From: JAABRE01 sp964413275
GTDB lineage: Bacteria; Cyanobacteriota; Cyanobacteriia; Cyanobacteriales; JAABRE01
Reading direction: 5' to 3'
DNA: 5,190 nt
Assembly: GCA_964413275.1 (NCBI GenBank)
Contig: CAYPSO010000188.1
Span: 1-5,190 of the forward strand
A program made the position numbers and the translations under genes. Below the pieces are notes generated by a model. That model was not told the origin of the DNA, searched no databases, and was given only the letters and a program-made list of their open reading frames with translations. The number at the start of each line of letters is the position of its first letter. The stretch's first letter is position 1. Positions 1 to 5,190 of the stretch are shown piece after piece.

Positions 1-16
1 TTGGTTATCTCCTCTA

Positions 17-52
17 AAGAATCCTCGTGGCTTTAGCCCGATGGAGTGTCAA
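17..52 (+). mobile_element. IS200/IS605-type right-end hairpin, remnant or edge
   Basis: Seen: TCCTCGTGGC (22-31) and GCCCGATGGA (36-45) fold around a TTTA loop into a nine-pair stem with one bulged T on each side, followed by GTGTCAA. From family knowledge: AATCC...GGCTTTAGCC...GGAGTGTCAA is the style of hairpin that closes the right end of many IS200/IS605 (tnpB-carrying) elements, where the transcript also forms the 3' part of the TnpB guide-RNA scaffold. Inference: an element, or its decayed end, lies to the left of the window. The bulges suggest a degraded copy. No tnpB coding sequence is visible, so this rests on motif resemblance alone. Confidence 0.4.
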
Positions 53-59
53 CCTAATT

Positions 60-165
60 TAATAACTGATGTTACGCAGCTTAACGAGATTTCAAGAGTT
101 TCAGCAACTGGTTTAGAACCAAATCTCAAGGGTTTCAGACCAAGAGTGCGTAACATCAGTTAATA
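60..165. mobile_element. MITE-like element with 14-bp terminal inverted repeats and 5-bp flanking duplication
   Basis: Seen: ACTGATGTTACGCA (65-78) and its exact reverse complement TGCGTAACATCAGT (147-160) bound a 96-bp unit. The flanks are TAATA on both sides (60-64 and 161-165), as a target-site duplication would leave; because TA is palindromic the inverted match extends to 16 bp (63-78 with 147-162). Inside are nested inverted repeats, GAGATTT (86-92) with AAATCTC (121-127) and TGGTT (109-113) with AACCA (117-121), and an imperfect direct repeat TCAAGAGTTTCAG (92-104) / TCAAGGGTTTCAG (126-138). No coding capacity is present. Inference: a non-autonomous, internally deleted derivative of an insertion sequence. 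The parent family is not identified. It ends 58 bp before the Met-rich gene and may influence its expression. Confidence 0.6.
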
Positions 166-223
166 ATTGATTGCCATGATGAAAGTAGAAGTCAAAAAAG
201 TAGAAAATTAAGGAGTAAAGATA

Positions 224-583
224 ATGACTAATTATTGGTTAACTAAAATAGTAATAGCCACTATAATAAGCACCTCAATGGGAATTTTAACCCTTAAACC
301 CATGTCTTCTTTAGCTGAAATAGAGCCAAAACAACCGATGACTACTGTTCAAAATATGCCTAACGAGAATATGAATCATAATCAGAAGATGGCAACAGAT
401 ATGCAAGAAATGATGACTCACATGCAGGAAATGATGACTAAAATGCAGGACATGATGGCAAATATGACTCCTGAACAAAGAAAAGTTCATGAACAAATGA
501 TGAGTGGTGATATGCACAAAATGATGATGGAAATGCAGAAAATGTACCAGATGATGATTAATCACAATTCAATGAATCATTGA
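224..583 (+). CDS. secreted methionine-rich small protein, candidate metal-binding
   Basis: No family is recognised with confidence. The 119-residue product starts at an ATG with a good Shine-Dalgarno, AAGGAG at 210-215, 8 nt upstream. Residues 1-31 look like a Sec signal peptide: a lysine, a hydrophobic core at about 9-24, and a plausible cleavage after Ser-Leu-Ala31. The mature part (about 88 residues) holds 25 methionines, 28 in the whole protein, plus six histidines and no cysteine. Residues 60-80 are three heptads of the form MQ(E/D)MMxx, and Met-Met pairs continue to residue 111, suggesting amphipathic helices with one thioether-rich face. Met/His-rich, Cys-free exported proteins often bind Cu(I) or Ag(I); a periplasmic copper buffer is therefore the leading inference, not a demonstrated function. 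The segment MTPEQRKVHEQM loosely recalls Spy/CpxP-like proteins, an alternative. No copper ATPase, two-component copper sensor or other metal gene is adjacent. The gene is complete and converges with the 682-1083 gene. Confidence 0.8.
   Translation: MTNYWLTKIVIATIISTSMGILTLKPMSSLAEIEPKQPMTTVQNMPNENMNHNQKMATDMQEMMTHMQEMMTKMQDMMANMTPEQRKVHEQMMSGDMHKMMMEMQKMYQMMINHNSMNH
401..463 (+). repeat. three in-frame 21-bp tandem units encoding Met heptads
   Basis: Seen: three consecutive 21-nt units begin ATGCAAGAAATGATG, ATGCAGGAAATGATG and ATGCAGGACATGATG. They encode residues 60-80 of the Met-rich protein as MQEMMTH, MQEMMTK and MQDMMAN. Units one and two differ at few positions and unit three is more diverged. 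This suggests growth of the protein by in-frame duplication of a heptad-length unit. Confidence 0.75.
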
Positions 584-681
584 GCCACTCCTACGGCTGC
601 ACTACATTTAACTCGTAAACTCGTTTTCTTGGTGCGCGCTATGCTCCATTGAGGTTGGGATTAAAAAATTTAATTATCAAA
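584..681. other. convergent intergenic region, no clear terminator
   Basis: This 98-bp stretch separates the 3' ends of two convergent genes. It holds a short direct repeat, AACTCGT at 610-616 and 618-624, and an AT-only stem near 666-681 (AATTT/AAATT), which on the minus strand is followed by a T run. The stem is too weak to call an intrinsic terminator. AGCC...GGCT just after the Met-rich stop is only 4 bp. No reading frame or RNA gene is recognisable here. Confidence 0.4.
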
Positions 682-1083
682 TTAAGCCATATTTTGAGGA
701 CAATAACCTAATCTGCTTACAATTTGTCTCCGAAAAATTTTAATTTCTTCTAAGTCTGGTTGGCCATGAGCTACAATTACAACTTGGTATTTATTCATTA
801 CTTCGGTGGGAGAAACCCCTGCATCTAATTGTTTCAAAGCTAATTCAACCCTTGATGAAGGTTGATAAATAATTCCCATTTCATTTAAGAAAGCTTGCAT
901 ATCCTTAGCCAATTCTGTTGAAATAGAATCTTTAATTCTAACTTTAATCACCCAACGATCGATGAGATTAACTACTGCAACCGAATCTATGGGTAACTTT
1001 GATGAGGTGCGAAAATATTCCATAACTCTTAAAGTTAAACTCGCATTAGCAAAAGAGTAAACATATTCTGTTTCAACTTTCAT
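682..1083 (-). CDS. conserved-looking hypothetical protein, 133 aa
   Basis: I do not recognise this protein. It starts at an ATG (1083-1081) preceded on the minus strand by AGAGGT, a usable Shine-Dalgarno 5 nt away, and ends in TAA, so it looks complete. No signal peptide or membrane segment is seen, so it is probably cytoplasmic. The pattern suggests a small alpha/beta fold: a strand at 6-11, a helix at 13-27, strands at about 34-40 and 44-51, a helix at 54-69 and a strand at 71-74. The C-terminal part has a helix at 78-88, the stretch GVSPTEVMNKYQ (89-100) with a helix-turn-helix flavour, a hydrophobic strand VVIVAHG (101-107) and a basic helix at 111-125, then a single Cys at 128. The HTH hint is weak and DNA binding is not claimed. 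It is transcribed divergently from the histidine kinase, with 246 bp between the two start codons, so the two may share control. Base composition resembles its neighbours. Confidence 0.75.
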   Translation of the reverse strand: MKVETEYVYSFANASLTLRVMEYFRTSSKLPIDSVAVVNLIDRWVIKVRIKDSISTELAKDMQAFLNEMGIIYQPSSRVELALKQLDAGVSPTEVMNKYQVVIVAHGQPDLEEIKIFRRQIVSRLGYCPQNMA

Positions 1084-1329
1084 ATTTTACCTCTGTAACT
1101 TTTTGACCAACCCAAATTATCTAAGTACAGAATAAAAAAAAAATTTGAAGATTTTGTGAGGAATTACCTCTGTTGGAAAAATAAAGTTAAAATTTATTTA
1201 ATAATTAATTCAATTTCCAGCATTGCTTTGAGGTCAATTCATCTGAAAATTGCTGTAATTTATGTGCAGGAAATTTAGTGCAACAAATGAATATTAAGCC
1301 TGCGAATATCATAATTTTAGTTGCTTATT
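1084..1329. promoter_or_regulatory. divergent promoter region between hypothetical gene and kinase gene
   Basis: The region is AT-rich and must hold both promoters. On the minus strand, GATAAT (1121-1116) is a plausible -10 box for the hypothetical gene, with no convincing -35; a ten-A run (1134-1143) lies just upstream of it. On the plus strand, TTGGAA (1173-1178) and TATTTA (1195-1200), 16 nt apart, are a weak candidate for the kinase and would leave a leader of more than 100 nt. A 10-bp exact direct repeat, TTACCTCTGT, occurs at 1087-1096 (covering the Shine-Dalgarno of the minus-strand gene) and 1164-1173; the second copy overlaps a small palindrome, GAGG-AATTA-CCTC (1158-1170). No riboswitch or RNA gene is recognised. 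Confidence 0.35.
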
Positions 1330-4300
1330 ATGCAATATTCCGAGGAATCTGTGAATATTAACGATTTATCAAGTTTTTATCAAGGTAATCTTCCTATTAT
1401 TCCATCAGAAACAGCATTATTAGATGCGATCGCCTTGATGCAACAAAATCAAGGTAATGGTTGTTATGTATTAATAATTGCCGAGGAAAAATTAATTGGT
1501 ATTTTTACAGAACAAGATTTAATTCAGACAGTAGCTTCAGTAACTGACTTATCTAAAATAACCATTGCTGAAGTGATGAGAAAACCCATTACGTTAAAAG
1601 AGTCACAATGTAAAAATATTTTTCAAGTTTGGTCATTTTTAAAGAACAATTCCCTACGCTATTTACCTATTGTAACTGACGATGAGAAATTACTGGGTCT
1701 AGTTTCTTCAGATAGTCTTGTGCAAAAATTAAATCCGCAAGCCTTAGAATCCGTAGCAATACAGACAAATAATTCCCAAAATCAAGAAAATTTTCGAGAT
1801 TTTTTTGAAAATAGCGTTGTAGGATTACATTGGGTAGGAAAAAATGGTGAGATTTTATGGGCAAATCAAGCACAATTAAATTTATTAGGGTACAAACCAG
1901 AAGAATACATTGGTCATCATATTGCTGAATTTCATGCCGATGCTGATGTAATTGAAGATGAACAATTAGAGGAATTAGAGGAATTTTTTGCTATTACTCC
2001 CAGTATCCTATGTATTGCTGGTATGGATGGCTATTTTAAACGTTTAAATCCGGCTTTTACTAAAACTCTAGGTTTCACAGCAGAAGAGTTACGTTCAGAA
2101 CCTTTTCTGAATTTTGTTCATCCCGAAGATCGTGGTGCTACCATAGCAGAAGTAGAAAAATTAAGTCAAGGTAAAACCACTATTTCCTTTGAAAATCGTT
2201 ATCGCACCAAGAATGGTTCTTATCGTTGGTTTTTATGGACAGCTAAACCCGATCTTAAAAAACAAAGAATATATGCACTAGCCCAAGATATAACTTCACG
2301 AAAAGAAACAGAATTAGCCCTAATAGAGAGTGAAGAAAGATGGCAGTTAGCACTTAGAGGAGCTAATGATGGTATTTGGGATTGGAATGTAAAAACTAAT
2401 GAAGTGTTTTTCTCTAAACGCTGGAAGGAAATGTTAGGTTTTACCGAAGATGAAATTAGTAATACCTTAGAAGAATGGTCAAAACGAGTCCATCCCGATG
2501 ATTTAGCTTGGATAACAGAGGTAATTCAAGAGCATTTTACCAAAAAAACTCCTTTCTATATTTCCGAACATCGGGTTTTATGTAAGGATGGGTCTTATAA
2601 ATGGATTTTAGATCGGGGACAAGCTCTTTGGGATGAGCAAGATAATGTAATAAGAATGACTGGCTCTCATACGGATATAAGCGCGCGTAAAGAGGCAGAA
2701 TTTAAACTTCAACAAGAAAGAGATTTTAATAAAGCTATTTTAGATACAGTTGGTGCTTTAGTAACAGTTTTAGATCGAGAGGGAAAAATAGTCATTTTTA
2801 ACCATACTTGCGAACAAATTACTGGTTATTCGTTTTTAGAGGTTAAAGACCAAGCAATCTGGGATTTTTTAATTATTCCAGAAGAAAGGAAAACTGTAAA
2901 AAGTATTTTTAAGCAATTACTCAAAGGAAAATTACCTAATCAATATGAAAATTATTGGCGCGGAAAAAACGGCGAGCATCATCTGATTTCTTGGTCAAAT
3001 ACAGCTTTATTCGATCCAGAAGGAAAAATAGAATTTATTATTGCTACAGGAATTGATATTACCCAACAACGTCAGGTACAAGAAAAATTAGAGCATCAGT
3101 ATCGACAGACTCACTTACTTGCCGAAGTAACCCGTAAAATTCGGATGTCTATCGAACTAGATACCATATTACAAACTGCTGTAACTGAAGTACAAAATTT
3201 ATTAGCTTGCGATCGCGTTATGGTTGCCAAGCTTAATAATAATGGTACTGTAACACCCATTAGTGAAGCAATTATTACTTCGCTACCCTCCATGTTGGAT
3301 TATCAGTTAGCAGATCCCCTATTAATGAATGAAAATTTAGTAAGGTATAGTCAAGGAAATATTTTGGCGATTCCTGATATTGCCAAGGCCAATATTCCTA
3401 ATGAAGTCAAAATACTGTTACAGCAATTTGCAATTAAGGCAAAACTCGTTGTTCCCATACTTAGCCAAAACCAACTTAAAGGTCTTTTAATTGCTCACCA
3501 GTGTAATAATACTCGTCAATGGAAAAACACAGAGATTAAATTATTACAACAATTAGCCGATCAACTTGGAGTAGCTTTGTCCCAAGCTCAGTTACTTAAC
3601 AATTTAGAGGAATTAGTTCAACAAAGAACCCTTGAGCTAACAGTAACTAATCACAAATTAGAGTCAGAAATACAACAAAGACAGTTAATCGAAGTAACAC
3701 TGAGAGAAAACCAACAAAAACTAGCAGGTATTTTAGATAATGCCGATGAAGGAATTATTTCCATCGATCAACAACAGCGAATCATACTTTTTAATCAAGG
3801 TGCAGAAAAGATTTTTGGTTACAGTGCTAAAGAATTAATGGGTCAACCTTTAGATATTTTGATTCCTGAAGTTTTCCAGAATATTCATCATCAGCACATT
3901 GAAAAGTTTGCTAAATCACCAAATTTTTCTCGTACTATGGCAGATCGTAATAGTCCTGTTTTTGGTTGTCGCAAACATGGAGAACACTTTGCCGCCGAAG
4001 CTTCTATTTCCAAATTAAAAACCCGTGATGGCTTAATCTTTACTGTTATGCTTCGAGATATAACCGAGCGTCTGCAAGCTGAAGCCAAAATACGTCGTAG
4101 TGAAGAACAGTTAAGATTAATCACTGATTCTCTTCCTATTTTAATTGCTTATGTTGACGATCGTCAGTGCTACCACTATAACAATCGCACCTATGAAACT
4201 TGGTTTGGGAAATCTAGGGAAGAATTAAACGGACTTTCTGTTCAAGAAGTAGTGGGAGAAACTAACTATCGAACCATGTTGCCTTATATTAAAAAAGCTT

Positions 4301-5139
4301 TATCTGGTCAAGCTGTTACCTTTGAAATGCAGTGTCTAAATAATAGAAGAGGAAATTATTGGGTAAATGCAACTTATATTCCTGATTTTGACTCAGACGA
4401 TCAAGTTAAAGGATTTTTCGCCATGATTGAAGATATTACTGAACGTAAGGCCATTGAAAGACTTAAAAGTGAATTTGTCTCCGTTGCCAGTCATGAAATG
4501 CGCACCCCTTTAACTTCTATTCACGGAGTTTTAAAACTCATTGATGCTGGACATTTAGGCACATTTTCCGAACGTGGTCAAGAAATGATTGGTATTGCCC
4601 TAAAAAATACGGATCGCCTGATACGCTTAATTAATGATGTCCTTGATATTGAACGTATGGAATCAGGTTTAGAAACCATTGAAAGAGAAAAATGTAACAG
4701 TGCAGAGCTAATTCAACAGGCAGTAGCCACCATGATGAGCATGGCACAACAAAATCAAATTACCATTGAGGCAGATTTAACTCCCATTGAATTGTGGGTT
4801 GATAGCGATCGCATTATTCAAACCTTGACAAATTTACTTAGTAATGCTATAAAGTTTTCTCCCGTTAATAGTAAAGTTTGGGTTTCCTGCCAAAAACAAG
4901 AAAAAGAAGTCTTATTTATAGTTAAAGATCAAGGTAGAGGTATTCCTCCAGACAAACTTGAAACCATATTTGAACGATTTCAACAAGTTGACGCTTCAGA
5001 CTCCCGCAAAAAAGGTGGTACGGGATTAGGTTTAGCCATTTGTCTTCATATTATTCAACAACATGGAGGCAAAATCTGGGTTGACAGCACCCTTGACAAA
5101 GGCAGCACTTTTTTCTTTACTGTGCCTCAAAGCCTTTAG
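1330..5139 (+). CDS. multi-sensor histidine kinase (CBS-CBS, PAS x4, GAF, PAS x2, HisKA, HATPase_c)
   Basis: A cytosolic sensor kinase that should autophosphorylate on His and pass phosphate to an unseen response regulator. Numbering from ATG 1330: CBS pair 19-137 (possible nucleotide sensing); truncated PAS 154-210; PAS 214-326, 330-456 and 459-580, each closing near a D-I-(T/S) motif; GAF 593-754; coiled coil 754-800; PAS 794-914 and 923-1041; HisKA 1043-1108 with the H box SHEMRTP (His1055); HATPase_c 1154-1266 with N box Asn1172, G1 box DQGRG (1200-1204), F box 1213-1221 and G2 box GGTGLGLAI (1229-1237). All catalytic boxes are intact, so it should be active. No transmembrane segment or receiver domain is present. 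The frame is closed by TAG at 1318-1320, leaving TTG 1321 or ATG 1330 as starts; ATG is preferred, although neither has a Shine-Dalgarno. Odd points: the first PAS lacks its second half, and the GAF lacks the bilin Cys-His pair. The ligands are not predictable. Confidence 0.93.
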   Translation: MQYSEESVNINDLSSFYQGNLPIIPSETALLDAIALMQQNQGNGCYVLIIAEEKLIGIFTEQDLIQTVASVTDLSKITIAEVMRKPITLKESQCKNIFQVWSFLKNNSLRYLPIVTDDEKLLGLVSSDSLVQKLNPQALESVAIQTNNSQNQENFRDFFENSVVGLHWVGKNGEILWANQAQLNLLGYKPEEYIGHHIAEFHADADVIEDEQLEELEEFFAITPSILCIAGMDGYFKRLNPAFTKTLGFTAEELRSEPFLNFVHPEDRGATIAEVEKLSQGKTTISFENRYRTKNGSYRWFLWTAKPDLKKQRIYALAQDITSRKETELALIESEERWQLALRGANDGIWDWNVKTNEVFFSKRWKEMLGFTEDEISNTLEEWSKRVHPDDLAWITEVIQEHFTKKTPFYISEHRVLCKDGSYKWILDRGQALWDEQDNVIRMTGSHTDISARKEAEFKLQQERDFNKAILDTVGALVTVLDREGKIVIFNHTCEQITGYSFLEVKDQAIWDFLIIPEERKTVKSIFKQLLKGKLPNQYENYWRGKNGEHHLISWSNTALFDPEGKIEFIIATGIDITQQRQVQEKLEHQYRQTHLLAEVTRKIRMSIELDTILQTAVTEVQNLLACDRVMVAKLNNNGTVTPISEAIITSLPSMLDYQLADPLLMNENLVRYSQGNILAIPDIAKANIPNEVKILLQQFAIKAKLVVPILSQNQLKGLLIAHQCNNTRQWKNTEIKLLQQLADQLGVALSQAQLLNNLEELVQQRTLELTVTNHKLESEIQQRQLIEVTLRENQQKLAGILDNADEGIISIDQQQRIILFNQGAEKIFGYSAKELMGQPLDILIPEVFQNIHHQHIEKFAKSPNFSRTMADRNSPVFGCRKHGEHFAAEASISKLKTRDGLIFTVMLRDITERLQAEAKIRRSEEQLRLITDSLPILIAYVDDRQCYHYNNRTYETWFGKSREELNGLSVQEVVGETNYRTMLPYIKKALSGQAVTFEMQCLNNRRGNYWVNATYIPDFDSDDQVKGFFAMIEDITERKAIERLKSEFVSVASHEMRTPLTSIHGVLKLIDAGHLGTFSERGQEMIGIALKNTDRLIRLINDVLDIERMESGLETIEREKCNSAELIQQAVATMMSMAQQNQITIEADLTPIELWVDSDRIIQTLTNLLSNAIKFSPVNSKVWVSCQKQEKEVLFIVKDQGRGIPPDKLETIFERFQQVDASDSRKKGGTGLGLAICLHIIQQHGGKIWVDSTLDKGSTFFFTVPQSL
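1426..1433. repeat. HIP1 octamer GCGATCGC
   Basis: Exact copy of the highly iterated palindrome of cyanobacterial genomes. It lies in the first CBS domain of the kinase and encodes part of Asp-Ala-Ile-Ala. Together with two further copies it supports a cyanobacterial origin. Confidence 0.85.
1966..1983 (+). repeat. 9-bp tandem duplication at the PAS1/PAS2 junction
   Basis: TTAGAGGAA occurs twice in direct succession and encodes Leu-Glu-Glu twice (residues 213-218). It sits a few codons after the point where the first PAS domain breaks off, in the helix leading into the second PAS. It may be a by-product of the rearrangement or simply the usual Glu/Leu-rich linker. Confidence 0.5.
3209..3216. 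repeat. HIP1 octamer GCGATCGC
   Basis: Second copy, within the GAF domain, where it encodes part of the Ala-Cys-Asp-Arg-Val motif (residues 626-630). Confidence 0.85.
4805..4812. repeat. HIP1 octamer GCGATCGC
   Basis: Third copy, within the ATPase domain shortly before the N box, encoding part of Asp-Ser-Asp-Arg-Ile. Confidence 0.85.
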
Positions 5140-5190
5140 CGGTTAGCGGTTAGCGGTTAGCGGTTAGCGGTTAGCGGTTAGCGGTTAGCG
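5136..5190 (+). repeat. heptameric tandem repeat (TTAGCGG)n, STRR type, open at the window edge
   Basis: Seen: seven perfect TTAGCGG units plus six bases of an eighth, with no sequence variation, running to the last base of the window, so the true copy number is unknown. The kinase stop codon TAG (5137-5139) is part of the first unit. Because 7 is not a multiple of 3, the array puts a TAG in each forward frame every 21 nt, and its complement CCGCTAA likewise supplies TAA in each reverse frame. From established knowledge: short tandemly repeated heptamers are a recurrent class in cyanobacterial genomes, usually intergenic, and can vary in copy number between strains. Confidence 0.9.

Noticed and set aside
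311..565. 84-codon His-rich open frame on the minus strand opposite the Met-rich gene
   Set aside because: It is the complement of the ATG-rich coding strand (CAT codons give His). The plus-strand gene has a signal peptide and a good ribosome binding site.
661..685. Possible intrinsic terminator of the minus-strand gene (AATTT/AAATT stem with a T run)
   Set aside because: The stem is five A-T pairs only and would be unstable.
1321..1329. TTG at 1321 as the kinase start
   Set aside because: It is the first codon after an in-frame TAG, adds only three residues and has no Shine-Dalgarno; the ATG at 1330 is the simpler choice, though TTG cannot be excluded.
1667..1873. 68-codon minus-strand open frame inside the kinase gene
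   Set aside because: It lies wholly opposite conserved CBS and PAS coding sequence and shows no domain or start signal of its own.
3111..3293. 60-codon minus-strand open frame opposite the GAF domain
   Set aside because: Shadow of a strongly conserved coding frame, with no independent evidence.
3891..4124. 77-codon minus-strand open frame opposite the fifth PAS domain
   Set aside because: Shadow frame; the plus strand there encodes a clear PAS domain.
5136..5190. CRISPR array
   Set aside because: The 7-bp units are contiguous with no spacers, so this is a simple tandem repeat.

Overview
The window looks like cyanobacterial chromosomal DNA from an AT-rich species. Three GCGATCGC octamers (HIP1) occur in 5.2 kb, the kinase has the long CBS-PAS-GAF architecture common in cyanobacteria, and the right edge holds a heptameric short tandem repeat (STRR type). 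The genus cannot be decided from this sequence.

Layout. Positions 1-165 are mobile-element debris: a bulged hairpin resembling the right end of an IS200/IS605 (tnpB-type) element, then a 96-bp MITE-like unit with 14-bp inverted ends and a matching 5-bp flank. At 224-583 (+) lies a small gene for a secreted, cysteine-free protein that is about a quarter methionine, a possible periplasmic copper/silver chelator. At 682-1083 (-), convergent with it, lies a 133-residue protein I do not recognise. A 237-bp AT-rich divergent intergenic region follows, carrying a 10-bp direct repeat. Positions 1330-5139 (+) encode a 1269-residue soluble multi-sensor histidine kinase: CBS pair, four PAS units (the first truncated), GAF, coiled coil, two PAS, HisKA, HATPase_c. 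Its stop codon lies inside the first unit of a TTAGCGG tandem array that runs off the window.

How they fit together. Nothing shows that the three genes form one system. The unknown gene and the kinase share a divergent promoter region and could be co-regulated. The Met-rich gene has its own ribosome binding site and points away from both. No response regulator is visible, so the kinase looks like an orphan, at least within this window. The most notable features are a PAS domain cut short by an apparent in-frame deletion, a phytochrome/cyanobacteriochrome-like GAF domain without the bilin-attachment Cys-His pair, the Met-rich heptad protein, and a stop codon supplied by a tandem repeat.
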